NCBI GenBank assembly: GCA_037147055.1
Contig: JBAWVW010000005.1
Coordinates: forward strand, 1 to 54,149
From: Casp-actino8 sp037147055
GTDB taxonomy: Bacteria; Actinomycetota; Acidimicrobiia; Acidimicrobiales; Ilumatobacteraceae
Length of the DNA: 54,149 nt
Direction of reading: 5' to 3'
The notes beneath the pieces are model-generated. The model saw nothing but the letters and a program-made list of their open reading frames with translations. It did no database searches and was not told the origin of the DNA. Positions 25,251 through 33,787 of this stretch are shown here, one piece after another (the first letter of the stretch is position 1; every line of letters starts with the position of its first letter). Position numbers and translations under genes: made by a program.

Positions 25251-26501
25251 TTACTTGGATGAAAGGTAAGAGATCACCGTATCAGCACAGCGTCGCCCGG
25301 AGTACAAGGCGCCTTGAGTTGAAGCAGTATCGCGATGATCCCCGCAGACAAAAAGTCCATCTCCGAGTGACTGTTTTTTCTGTGGTGAAAATGGTGGCGA
25401 TTGATCGGGTTGACCGTGCTCAATTCGGTATGTGCGCAGATGTTCCCATTGTTGTACTTGTGCGCCGAACATTTCCTCAAGTTGAGGGCGCGCCAGTACT
25501 TCGAGATCACCTTTGTAGTGACCTGGCATGGCAGCGGCGATGAGGTGTTTGCCGGGCGGGGCATAAGAAGCTGAAACATTACTCATGACTGCGATGTTGA
25601 GGACTGGTCCTCGCGCCGTGCCATCAAGAATGATGAGATTTTTATCTGTTGGAGCAATGTCGGCAGAAAAATAAACACATCCCACACTGCGTGAGATAAC
25701 GGGTTCAATGCCAGTCAACACACTTGCCGACGGACCTTCAACGGCGACAATCACACAGCGACAAGAAATGTGTTGTCCGTCTTTCAAGGTCACACTGGTA
25801 CCGGACACTTTGACGACAGGCGAATTGAGATGAATTGTCGCTGGATCGAGACGTCCCGCTAATTGTTTTGGAATCATGCCCATCCCACCTGCGGGGACAG
25901 CGGCGTCACCTTGCGAAAGCATGCGAAAAATGGTGTCAAACATTCGCCGTGATGCACTGAGTTGTGGATCCAGTTGGATTCCACCAACGAGGGGAGTGAA
26001 GAAACGCTGAATCATTCGCGATGAGAAGCCTGAGTTGCGGAGCATCTCGGATGTTGTTATGTCCTCACCTGACAACAGACGTGCTGCGTCACCTCGGCGC
26101 ACGCGATAGCGCAAAGCCACGATGCGCAATTTGTCGAGCACCGACCCAATGGGGGCGATTGCCGTCGACAAAGTGGTGAGCGGACGGCGTAAGGGGTCAG
26201 AGACAACATGTCCTTTCTTCTTCAGCCACACCAAAGCTCCTGGTTCAAATGCGCGTAGATCCAATGACGGCACATCAAATTGTCGTTGTAATTCGGGATA
26301 GGCCGTCAAGATCACTTGAAAGCCGCGATCTAGGGTGAAGCCGTCGAGGTAATCAGTGCGTACACGACCACCGATGTCATCGGATGCTTCGAGAAGATGA
26401 ACATTCAATCCGCTCTCTTGGAGCACTCGGGTGGCGCTGAGGCCAGCCAAGCCAGCACCAACCACGACCACATCACATGTGGCTGGAAGTGCCGTGTTCA
26501 T
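25251..26501 (-). CDS. FAD-dependent amine-oxidase/desaturase-family protein
   Basis: A flavoprotein of the amine oxidase/phytoene desaturase superfamily. The FAD Rossmann motif is DVVVVGAGLAGLSATRVLQESGLNVHLLEASDDIGGRVRTD in residues 9-50 and the C-terminal FAD-closing motif is GLFVCGDHRDTASTQGALYSGRRCAD. In between are a small membrane- or substrate-binding region and a conserved RMFDTIFRMLSQGDAAVPAGGMGMIP. It may oxidise a polyene, amine or prenyl compound; family resemblance alone does not tell which. It lies between the TIGR01777 epimerase and the SRPBCC gene in a four-gene unit. Confidence 0.86.
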   Translation of the reverse strand: MNTALPATCDVVVVGAGLAGLSATRVLQESGLNVHLLEASDDIGGRVRTDYLDGFTLDRGFQVILTAYPELQRQFDVPSLDLRAFEPGALVWLKKKGHVVSDPLRRPLTTLSTAIAPIGSVLDKLRIVALRYRVRRGDAARLLSGEDITTSEMLRNSGFSSRMIQRFFTPLVGGIQLDPQLSASRRMFDTIFRMLSQGDAAVPAGGMGMIPKQLAGRLDPATIHLNSPVVKVSGTSVTLKDGQHISCRCVIVAVEGPSASVLTGIEPVISRSVGCVYFSADIAPTDKNLIILDGTARGPVLNIAVMSNVSASYAPPGKHLIAAAMPGHYKGDLEVLARPQLEEMFGAQVQQWEHLRTYRIEHGQPDQSPPFSPQKKQSLGDGLFVCGDHRDTASTQGALYSGRRCADTVISYLSSK

Positions 26502-26524
26502 TGATGATTATTCGCCGTCATCGT

Positions 26525-27436
26525 TCAACCGGGACGCTGAAGTAGTGAGCGTAAGGCTGACTCAAGATCTGAATGAATAAATGAGTACCCAGCACCTTGC
26601 AAAATACGCGGCAGAACTTTTTGTCCAGTGAAAAGTAAGGCATCAGCAAGTTCACCACCGAGCAAAAGTTTTGGTCCAAAAGAAGGGACCGGCATGAACG
26701 AGGGACGATGTAGCACCTTCGCCAGTACCTTGGTGAACTCGCTTTGTGTGACTGGTTGTGGAGCGGTGAGATTGACAGCTCCTGTGACATTGGCGCCGAG
26801 TAAGAAATCAATAGCGGCTATTTCGTCATCAATGGAAATCCAACTCTGCCATTGCTTGCCTGTTCCCATTTTTCCGCCAGCGCCGATTTTGAACAATGGC
26901 AATAATTTGGCGAGTGCGCCACCAGCAGGACTGAGAACAATGCCGGTGCGCAAATGAGCCACACGAACGCCGACTTTTGAGGCGGGATCGGTAGCAGCTT
27001 CCCATTGCTGACAGACGTCGGCGAGGAAGGTTGATCCATTTTGCGATTGTTCATCAAACGTCAGTGTCTCTGATGCACCATAAATGCCGATCGCCGAACC
27101 CGATAACAAGATTTTCGGTCCATCGCTGAGGTCGGCCATTGCCTGCGCTAGCAGAGCGGTGCTTTTGGTGCGACTTTCAAGAATCTCTCTTTTGTATTCG
27201 GCAGTCCATCGTTTGTCACCGATTCCAGCACCAGCGAGGTGGACGACAGCATCGACGCCGCTGAGGCGTGAGCCGTCAATCTGGCCCGACGCAGGATTCC
27301 AGGCGATTGTTGTGTCGGACGAACGGCCGGTTCGAGTGAACTTCAGTACCCGATCTCCGCGAGCCGTTAAGTGGGTGGCCAGAGCAGTTCCGATCAGGCC
27401 ACTTGCTCCTGTGATTGCAACGCTGCGACTTGTCAT
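26525..27436 (-). CDS. TIGR01777-family NAD(P)-dependent epimerase-like protein
   Basis: An extended short-chain-dehydrogenase fold protein of the TIGR01777 (SulA/YfcH-like) group. It has the Rossmann start VAITGASGLIGTALATHL, the family-specific WNPASGQID, DAVVHLAGAGIGDKRWTAEYKREILESR, LLSGSAIGIYG and the C-terminal GPKLLLGGELADALLFTGQKVLP. About 303 residues from the ATG at 27436, which has a clear GGAG site 4 bases upstream; the longer frame to 27499 is rejected. It is the first gene of the four-gene minus-strand unit. No member of this family has a reaction I can assign here. Confidence 0.88.
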   Translation of the reverse strand: MTSRSVAITGASGLIGTALATHLTARGDRVLKFTRTGRSSDTTIAWNPASGQIDGSRLSGVDAVVHLAGAGIGDKRWTAEYKREILESRTKSTALLAQAMADLSDGPKILLSGSAIGIYGASETLTFDEQSQNGSTFLADVCQQWEAATDPASKVGVRVAHLRTGIVLSPAGGALAKLLPLFKIGAGGKMGTGKQWQSWISIDDEIAAIDFLLGANVTGAVNLTAPQPVTQSEFTKVLAKVLHRPSFMPVPSFGPKLLLGGELADALLFTGQKVLPRILQGAGYSFIHSDLESALRSLLQRPG

Positions 27437-27544
27437 AGATCTCCATGGACGATGTTCGGTGTCCCCGAAACGAGAGCACTCACACTGTGATGTTGCCATT
27501 CAGCAGCGTTGTCACTCGCTGACTTTTTGGAACACAACTGCTTA

Positions 27545-27640
27545 ATGCTAACCCTCTTACTTCGTCATGGAGACATCAACCCGATTGTGATTGGAGCCAC
27601 TCTGCTCTTAGTTATGCCAACAATTCGCTTCATCCTCTAG
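27545..27640 (+). CDS. Possible very small single-helix membrane protein
   Basis: A 31-codon frame encodes a short polar start, the motif GDINPIVIG and one hydrophobic helix. It resembles a class of tiny actinobacterial membrane proteins that carry an INP-x-x-x-G motif before one helix; this is from memory, not a search. There is no clear ribosome site and no TANNNT box at the leaderless distance, so expression is uncertain. It lies alone in the 217-base gap between the epimerase and the next gene. Confidence 0.4.
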   Translation: MLTLLLRHGDINPIVIGATLLLVMPTIRFIL

Positions 27641-27653
27641 GATTTAGTTCTTC

Positions 27654-28082
27654 ATGAAGACGCGCACGTTACTATTGCTCTCGCTCGGCTGTGGGCTGGT
27701 GATTCTTCTGGCGGGTGGATTCAAACTTTTCCAGGTCGCTACCGATCGCACTGAGGCGGAGGTGTTAGACATGGGGACCTCCGCCACAATCGGCGATATG
27801 ACGGTCACGGTCAGCAGCATCAAGGTGACCACAGACGGTCTGGCAGTGAGCGTCAAAATGTTTGGCGTGGCGGGTGAACCAGTCATTGAGGACTGGCGAC
27901 TTTTGGGCGATGGTCAGGTCCTTAAACCTTCGAAAACTGTGGCGGCGGGAGTTTGTGACGCTTCAAGCGTTGTTCCCCTGGGCAATACCCCAATATTTTG
28001 CATTTTGCGGTTTCCGTTGGTCAAAACTGTTCAAGCAGTGGCATATACACGGGCCGGCGAGCAGCGCCAGTGGGGTCCCTGA
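27654..28082 (+). CDS. Membrane-anchored hypothetical protein
   Basis: The 142-residue product has an N-terminal signal or anchor helix (residues 5-25) and a small extracellular beta-rich domain. The pattern ATIGDMTVTVSSIKVTTDGLAVSVKMFG recalls telokin/DUF4352-like extracytoplasmic domains, but the match is weak. Two Cys residues (SVC-DASS near 104 and FCILRF near 119) could form a disulfide. A TAGGAT box lies 10 bases upstream, slightly farther than in the leaderless genes. It precedes the E3 gene by about 107 bases. Confidence 0.6.
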   Translation: MKTRTLLLLSLGCGLVILLAGGFKLFQVATDRTEAEVLDMGTSATIGDMTVTVSSIKVTTDGLAVSVKMFGVAGEPVIEDWRLLGDGQVLKPSKTVAAGVCDASSVVPLGNTPIFCILRFPLVKTVQAVAYTRAGEQRQWGP

Positions 28083-28094
28083 CCCGAGTTGGTC

Positions 28095-28108
28095 ATGACA
28101 CTGGTCAT
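28095..28108. promoter_or_regulatory. Inverted repeat ATGAC-ACTG-GTCAT upstream of E3 gene
   Basis: A 5-bp dyad, extended by GGT and ACC on the outer sides, lies 80-95 bases before the E3 start. It is a candidate operator for the E3-E2-LipBA unit. Confidence 0.3.
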
Positions 28109-28189
28109 TAACCCATGGGATTTGGCTCTCTGACGGCTACGGTTGAGAATTGCAACGCGCAATAGCGCTCGTTTTTGGAGGTGGCCTGG

Positions 28190-29590
28190 ATGGCCGAGCA
28201 ATTTGACCTCGTAGTGATTGGTGGTGGTCCCGGAGGTTACGGGGCAGCCCTCTACGCATCATCGGCAGGAATGAACGTGGCTCTCGTTGAGCGCGACGCT
28301 CTCGGTGGTACCTGTTTGAATCGCGGCTGTATTCCAGCCAAGGCTTTTCTTGAGACTGCTTCGGTATATCGCCATGTGGCCCACGCTGCTGATTTCGGGA
28401 TTGAGTCGAGTGCTCCCGTGGTGAACTTCGCCACGACTCAGGCGCGCAAGAAAAAAATTGTTGATGGCTTAGTGAAGGGCATTGGCGGATTATGCAAATC
28501 GCGTAAAGTTACAGTTTTTAATGGTACGGGTTCGCTTGGAGCAGACCGTACCGTCAATATCACGATGGCCGATGGCTCAACTGCTGTCGCTCAAGGGGCC
28601 CATATCATTTTGTCAGCAGGCTCTGTGCCGCGCACGATTCCTGGTTTTGATCGTGGTGGACCGATTATGACAAGCGATGAAGTTCTCGACCTTGATTACA
28701 TTCCGGCGCGAGTAGCGGTGATCGGCGGTGGAGCGATTGGTTGCGAATTTGCCTCGACTTTTGCTGACTTGGGTTCGGCGGTCACAATTCTTGAAGGCTT
28801 ACCAAAGATCTTGCCAGGTCTGGATACTGATGTCGCCAATGTCGTAGTGAAGTCGTTTAAAAAGAAGAACATTGACATTCGCACTGGCGTGGCTGTCAAA
28901 AGTCATGCGCCCACGCCAAGTGGTGGAACTGTTGTCAGTTTCGGCGAGGGAGAGCAACTTGAAGTTGATGTCGTCGTGGTCTCTGTGGGTCGCCGTCCAT
29001 TTGCCGACTTACTTGGTTTGCAAAACACCAATGTCAAGGTCAGCGATCGTGGCTTTGTCGATGTAGATCCGTGGTGCCAGACATCTGAACCAGGCGTGTA
29101 CGCCATTGGCGACTTAGTGAACACTCCGCAATTAGCCCACGTGGCCTATGCCGAAGCAATTTTAGCTGTGAAGCATATGTTGGGTGAAGGTCCGATGCCC
29201 ATTGCTTATGACCGCGTTCCGTGGGCAATTTACTGTCATCCCGAAGTTGCCTGGTCTGGTCCAGGTGAAGATGCCGCTAAGGCGACTGGCTTGGATGTCG
29301 TTGTCGCCAAGCATCAGTTCCGCGGTAATAGTCGAGCCCAAATCTTGGGGGAGATTGATGGTTTGGTGAAAATTGTGGCGAAGCGCAACGCTGATGGAAC
29401 AGCTGGACAGATTTTGGGTGTGCACATGGTTGGTCCATGGGTCACCGAGCAACTGTCGGGCGGTTATCTTGCGGTGAACTGGGAAGCCACGGTGGCTGAG
29501 GTGGCCGAATTCATTCAGCCGCATCCAAGTTTGTCTGAACTTTTCGGTGAGACTGTGTTATCTCTCACCGGTCGCAGTTTGAACGCCTGA
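28190..29590 (+). CDS. lpd: Dihydrolipoyl dehydrogenase (E3)
   Basis: E3 reoxidises dihydrolipoyl groups of 2-oxoacid dehydrogenase complexes and passes electrons to NAD. Seen are the FAD motif DLVVIGGGPGGYGAALYASSAG, the redox disulfide GGTCLNRGCIPAKAF, the NAD motif RVAVIGGGAIGCEFASTFADLGSAV, the second FAD motif GVYAIGDLVNTPQLAHVAYAE and the C-terminal catalytic His in QPHPSLSELFGE. The ATG at 28190 is chosen because GGAGGT lies 7 bases before it; a GTG-type extension to 28175 would remove that site. It is followed after 27 bases by the E2 gene, so this E3 probably serves that complex. Confidence 0.96.
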   Translation: MAEQFDLVVIGGGPGGYGAALYASSAGMNVALVERDALGGTCLNRGCIPAKAFLETASVYRHVAHAADFGIESSAPVVNFATTQARKKKIVDGLVKGIGGLCKSRKVTVFNGTGSLGADRTVNITMADGSTAVAQGAHIILSAGSVPRTIPGFDRGGPIMTSDEVLDLDYIPARVAVIGGGAIGCEFASTFADLGSAVTILEGLPKILPGLDTDVANVVVKSFKKKNIDIRTGVAVKSHAPTPSGGTVVSFGEGEQLEVDVVVVSVGRRPFADLLGLQNTNVKVSDRGFVDVDPWCQTSEPGVYAIGDLVNTPQLAHVAYAEAILAVKHMLGEGPMPIAYDRVPWAIYCHPEVAWSGPGEDAAKATGLDVVVAKHQFRGNSRAQILGEIDGLVKIVAKRNADGTAGQILGVHMVGPWVTEQLSGGYLAVNWEATVAEVAEFIQPHPSLSELFGETVLSLTGRSLNA

Positions 29591-29617
29591 GTCTTAGGTC
29601 GCAGAGAAAGGATTGTC

Positions 29618-30973
29618 ATGGCAGAGGTAACGCTTCCCCAACTAGGTGAAACAGTAACTGAAGGAACTATCACGCGCTGGTTCAAAAAAGTTGGCGACAC
29701 CGTTGCCGCCGATGAACCCTTGTTTGAAGTCTCAACCGACAAGGTAGACACTGAGGTTCCATCGCCGATCGCGGGTGTTCTGACTGAGATACGAGTTCCA
29801 GAAGGTGAGACTGTTCCGGTTGGAGCGGTGATTGGTGTTGTCGGAGTCGCTTCAGGCGCTGCGCCGGTTGCTCCCGTTGCTGCTGCGCCTGTTGTTGCGC
29901 CTGTTGTTGCTGCGCCAGTAGCACCTGTTGCTGTTTCGCCTGTTGTTGCTGCGCCAGTCGCGCCAGCTGCTCCTGTTGCTCCTGCTCCTGTTCGTGACAA
30001 CGCGCTTGCGACCTTAAAGGACAACCGTCTGTTGTCACCGGTGGTGCGTCGCTTGGTGGCCGAGCACAATCTCAACGTTGATGAACTCGTTGGCACTGGA
30101 CCTGGCGGAAGAATAACCCGTGAGGATGTCCTCGATCACATCGACAAAATTGCGATTGCTTCTCCAACGCCGACAAGTCAACCGACTATCACCGCAACTG
30201 TGACGACGAGTGCCCCACTAGCTAGTCAGGCGGCGGTGAATCCACCAGTCGTGCGAGTTGGACAGCGCGATGAAGTGGTAGCAATGTCCAAGATTCGCCA
30301 AATCACCGGAGCGCACATGCTGATGTCGCAGTCAGTGAGCCCACATGCTTTAAGCATGGTGGAAGTGGACTATTCCAATGTTGGGATCACTCGCCTCAGG
30401 CTGAAGGATGAATTCAAGGAGGCGGAAGGTTTCAGCCTGACCTATTTGCCGTTCATTTCGCGTGCCGTGGTTGACGCCATCGCAGACTTTCCACATATGA
30501 ATGCCAGTATCTCAGGAACCGATCTGATCGTTCACGGGTATGTCGATCTCGGCATTGCCGTGGATGTCAATGGTCAAGGACTTTTGGTCCCAGTTGTCCG
30601 TAGCGCAGAAGGCAAGCGACTTCGGGCTATCGCTCGCGAGATCAGCGACTTGGCCGTGCGCACTAAAACTCGCAAAATTACCCCTGATGAAATTCAGGGT
30701 GGAACCTTTACCATCTCGAATAACGGCTCGGCAGGATCTGTCCTCACTATGGCGATCATCAATCAGCCACAGGTCGCAATTATATCGACCGATGCAATCG
30801 TGCGTAAGCCAGTCGTGGTCAATTCTGACGGTGGAGAAAGTATCGCTATTCATCCCGTTGGAAACTTGGCGATGAGTTGGGACCATCGGGCATTTGATGG
30901 TGCTTATGCGGCTGGCTTTTTGAGTCGCATCAAAGAGATCCTAGAGACACGCGATTGGTCGAGCGAGTTTTAA
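29618..30973 (+). CDS. sucB: 2-oxoacid dehydrogenase E2 acyltransferase, one lipoyl domain
   Basis: E2 moves the acyl group from lipoamide to CoA. Residues 1-77 are a single lipoyl domain with the modified Lys42 in EVSTDKVDTEVPSP. A flexible Ala/Pro/Val linker (81-125) precedes a peripheral-subunit-binding domain (about 136-172, LLSPVVRRLVAEHNLNVDEL). The catalytic domain ends with MSWDHRAFDGAYAAGFL, having the catalytic His423 and Asp427. It looks like the succinyl or mixed actinobacterial type, but the acyl group is not certain. A GAGAAAGGA site precedes the ATG. E1 is not in the window. The lipoylation enzyme follows after 3 bases. Confidence 0.93.
   Translation: MAEVTLPQLGETVTEGTITRWFKKVGDTVAADEPLFEVSTDKVDTEVPSPIAGVLTEIRVPEGETVPVGAVIGVVGVASGAAPVAPVAAAPVVAPVVAAPVAPVAVSPVVAAPVAPAAPVAPAPVRDNALATLKDNRLLSPVVRRLVAEHNLNVDELVGTGPGGRITREDVLDHIDKIAIASPTPTSQPTITATVTTSAPLASQAAVNPPVVRVGQRDEVVAMSKIRQITGAHMLMSQSVSPHALSMVEVDYSNVGITRLRLKDEFKEAEGFSLTYLPFISRAVVDAIADFPHMNASISGTDLIVHGYVDLGIAVDVNGQGLLVPVVRSAEGKRLRAIAREISDLAVRTKTRKITPDEIQGGTFTISNNGSAGSVLTMAIINQPQVAIISTDAIVRKPVVVNSDGGESIAIHPVGNLAMSWDHRAFDGAYAAGFLSRIKEILETRDWSSEF
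29858..29992 (+). repeat. Ala-Pro-Val rich linker coding repeat in E2
   Basis: Imperfect repeats of GCTCCTGTTGCT/GCGCCAGTAGCA type encode the APVAPV-type swinging-arm linker. The length of this segment may vary between strains. Confidence 0.85.
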
Positions 30974-30976
30974 ATC

Positions 30977-32623
30977 ATGTTGCGCGTTCGCTGGATTGGC
31001 AGAGTCGCCTATAGCGAAGCCTTGGCACTACAAAATTCTCTGTTTGAGCACGGTCACGAACAGCACCTGTTGTTAATGGAACATCCCCATGTTTTCACTT
31101 ATGGTCCGCGATCCGAACTCGACAAAAATCTGAAGTGTGTACCAGCAGAAGTTGGTGCTGACTTTGTCGCTGTGAAGCGCGGTGGTGATGTGACGTATCA
31201 CGGGCCTGGGCAGTTAGTCGGCTATCCGATTTTGAGTCTCGACAATCGCCTCGGTGCATCCGCCCACGTATGTGGTGTGGAACAACTGGTGATTGATGCC
31301 TTGAGCGAGATCGGAGTCCCAAACGTCGGGAGGCTTCAGGGATATGCCGGTGTTTGGCTTGATGCCGATACTGATCGCTGCCGTAAGATCAGCGCGATTG
31401 GAGTTCGCTTAGCCCATGGTCGCACAATGCATGGTTTTGCGATCAATGTTGATCCCGACATGACGTATATGCGCACACATATTGTGCCCTGTGGCGTAGC
31501 GGAATATCCCGTGACATCATTGCGCGAAGAAGGCTTCAATGTTTCCATGGAGGATCTTGTCAATGTGATTGCCAGATTGGCGACTCAACAGTGGGGCCAC
31601 GGAATATCTGAGCGACAAGATGTGGCGTGGCTGCACCGCCCCGAAGACCTCTCTCGTTTCTCACGTGGTGAGGGACCAGGTGAGCCTGTACGCATGCTTG
31701 GCCGTCTTTCTGATGCGGGTGTGGATGGTGGATTAGATGTCACTGATCGCAAGCCCGAATGGCTGCGTCCCAAAGTTCAGATAGGTCCGGAGGTTTTGCA
31801 GATCAAGCGGACCCTCAAAGATTTACAACTCGTGACGGTCTGTGAAGAGGCAGGGTGTCCCAACCTTTCTGAATGTTGGAAGGATGGCACAGCAACTTTC
31901 ATGGTGCTTGGTGAGCGTTGCACTCGAGCATGCGGATTTTGCCTGATTGATACACGCAAACCCGAACCTCCCGCTGCCGACGAACCTGAACGAGTGGCGA
32001 CAGCCGTTGAACGCATGGGATTGAGTCACGCTGTACTGACCATGGTCGCCCGCGATGATCTCAGCGATGGTGGTTTTACGCATGTTGCCCAATGTGTCAG
32101 CGCTATTCGTCAGCGTTGTCCGCAGACTCGCATTGAAACATTGGTTTCGGACGCCAAGGGTGATCTGTCATCGTTGCAGATTCTTTTTGATGAGCGGCCA
32201 GATGTCTTTAATCACAACATCGAAACGGTGGCGCGCCTGCAGCGTGCTGTGCGACCTTCTGCGGGTTATGCGCGCTCGCTAGGGGTACTTGCGCAAGCAA
32301 AAGCAGCGGGTCTGATCGTGAAGTCTGGTCTTGTTTTGGGTATGGGTGAAACCACGCAAGAAGTAGATGGCACTCTTGCCGACTTGGCGGGTATCGGTGT
32401 CGATATCGTGACGATTGGTCAGTATTTGCGCCCCACATCGCACCACATTCCCGTTGCACGGTGGATACACCCCGATGAGTTTGCGCGCTGGAAAGAAGTT
32501 GGTGAAGCTTTAGGTATCGGTCACGTTGAGTCGAGTCCCTTGACAAGATCTAGTTACCATGCCAAGCAAGCTGCCGACTCCGCCTCAGTTTCAGTCTCAA
32601 TGGGTAAGGTGAGGGCTTCATGA
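30977..32623 (+). CDS. lipBA: Fused octanoyltransferase-lipoyl synthase (LipB-LipA)
   Basis: One continuous 548-residue chain carries both steps of endogenous lipoylation. Residues 1-225 are LipB, which moves octanoate from acyl-carrier protein to the E2 lysine, with RGGDVTYHGPGQLVGYPI and the catalytic Lys137 (KISAIG) and Cys172 (PCGVAEYPVTSL). Residues about 256-548 are LipA, which inserts two sulfurs, with the auxiliary-cluster Cys289, Cys294 and Cys300, radical-SAM Cys315, Cys319 and Cys322, and the RSSY motif at 524-527. No stop, frameshift or credible internal start (the only Met near the junction, residue 240, lacks a ribosome site) separates them. It follows E2 by 3 bases and overlaps the peptidase start by ATGA. 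Confidence 0.92.
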   Translation: MLRVRWIGRVAYSEALALQNSLFEHGHEQHLLLMEHPHVFTYGPRSELDKNLKCVPAEVGADFVAVKRGGDVTYHGPGQLVGYPILSLDNRLGASAHVCGVEQLVIDALSEIGVPNVGRLQGYAGVWLDADTDRCRKISAIGVRLAHGRTMHGFAINVDPDMTYMRTHIVPCGVAEYPVTSLREEGFNVSMEDLVNVIARLATQQWGHGISERQDVAWLHRPEDLSRFSRGEGPGEPVRMLGRLSDAGVDGGLDVTDRKPEWLRPKVQIGPEVLQIKRTLKDLQLVTVCEEAGCPNLSECWKDGTATFMVLGERCTRACGFCLIDTRKPEPPAADEPERVATAVERMGLSHAVLTMVARDDLSDGGFTHVAQCVSAIRQRCPQTRIETLVSDAKGDLSSLQILFDERPDVFNHNIETVARLQRAVRPSAGYARSLGVLAQAKAAGLIVKSGLVLGMGETTQEVDGTLADLAGIGVDIVTIGQYLRPTSHHIPVARWIHPDEFARWKEVGEALGIGHVESSPLTRSSYHAKQAADSASVSVSMGKVRAS

Positions 32624-33762
32624 GTGGACATTCAATTGTTTCTTCGTCGGGTAACGATGAAAAGATTTTTGCGGATCGCTTAGAACGCGCGCGTCAAGCC
32701 ATGCGAGCCCAAGGTGTGGATGTGGCGCTGTTGTCACTTGGTCTTGATATGCCGTACCTCACTGGTTACAACGCCATGCCTCTTGAGCGTTTGACAATGT
32801 TGGTTCTACCAGCCAGTGGCGATGCGGTGATGGTGATTCCACGGCTTGAGGCACCGCGCGTACAACCGATGCCAAATGTCTTTTCATTGCTTCCATGGAA
32901 TGAAACCGATGACCCAGTGGCAATCACCGCCGAATTGGTGCGCTCTGCCGCTCCATCATCGCGAGTCGTTGCCGTCGGAGATCAAATGTGGGCGCGCTTT
33001 CTAGTTGATCTCATGCCATTGTTGCCTCACACGCAGTATCGCCGTTCAGTTGACGTGATTGGTTCACTGCGGATGCGCAAAGACTCTGCAGAGATCGAAG
33101 CCCTGCGCTCAGCGGGTTCCGCGGTTGACATAATTGCCGGCGATTTACAAGCAGGTCGCATTGCTTTAGTCGGGCGCACCGAAGCTCAGGTATCTGCGGA
33201 TCTCTCGGCGCGGATCATTGCGCAAGGTCATGACGTCGTGAACTTCGCCATTGTCGCTGCGGGGGAGAACGCTGCCAGTCCCCATCATCATCCTGGCAGT
33301 CGCGTCATTCAACCCAATGAGATCGTGCTCTGCGATTTTGGGGGAACAATGAATGGCTATTGCAGTGATATCACTCGTTGTGTGTATACCGGAGAGCCAT
33401 CGAGTGAAGTGGCCGAGGCCTACGCAGTGCTGTTTGAGGCTGAGGCTGCCGCAGTGCGCGCTGCGACGGTCGGTACACCTTGTGAGGAAGTTGATGCTGT
33501 TGCACGACGAGTGATTACCGCCGCTGGATTTGGTGAATATTTCATTCACCGCACAGGTCATGGCATTGGACTTGACGCTCATGAAGACCCGTACATCGTC
33601 AGCGGTAACTCTCTAGCGTTAGAAGCGGGTCATGCATTCAGCATTGAGCCCGGTATCTACATGCCAGGCAAATGGGGTATGCGACTCGAAGACATTGTTG
33701 TGGCAACAATTGACGGGCCCGATTCAATGAATCACGCCGACCATCATTTGTGGTCGGTGTAA
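32620..33762 (+). CDS. M24-family Xaa-Pro dipeptidase/aminopeptidase
   Basis: A pita-bread-fold metallopeptidase of 380 residues acting on peptides with proline at the second position, or a creatinase-like hydrolase. The C-terminal domain has the metal ligands Asp in CDFGGTMNGYCSDITR, His in HRTGHGIGLDAHEDPYI, Glu in AFSIEPGIYMPG and Glu in GMRLEDIVV. The N-terminal domain (about 1-150) is the creatinase-like module. The start overlaps the LipBA stop by four bases, so it is translated in the same unit, though no metabolic link is obvious. It is convergent with the XdhC gene, 25 bases away. Confidence 0.9.
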   Translation: MSGHSIVSSSGNDEKIFADRLERARQAMRAQGVDVALLSLGLDMPYLTGYNAMPLERLTMLVLPASGDAVMVIPRLEAPRVQPMPNVFSLLPWNETDDPVAITAELVRSAAPSSRVVAVGDQMWARFLVDLMPLLPHTQYRRSVDVIGSLRMRKDSAEIEALRSAGSAVDIIAGDLQAGRIALVGRTEAQVSADLSARIIAQGHDVVNFAIVAAGENAASPHHHPGSRVIQPNEIVLCDFGGTMNGYCSDITRCVYTGEPSSEVAEAYAVLFEAEAAAVRAATVGTPCEEVDAVARRVITAAGFGEYFIHRTGHGIGLDAHEDPYIVSGNSLALEAGHAFSIEPGIYMPGKWGMRLEDIVVATIDGPDSMNHADHHLWSV

Positions 33763-33787
33763 GTTTCACGAGTTTATTTGGCGACTC

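Noticed and set aside
27480..27535. CAGCG-N8-CGCTG followed by T-run as a terminator
   Set aside because: The stem is only 5 bp and it lies upstream of a divergent gene start with nothing on the plus strand to terminate.
29682..30038. Gln-rich minus-strand frame of 118 codons
   Set aside because: It is the antisense of the Ala-Pro-Val linker repeats of E2.
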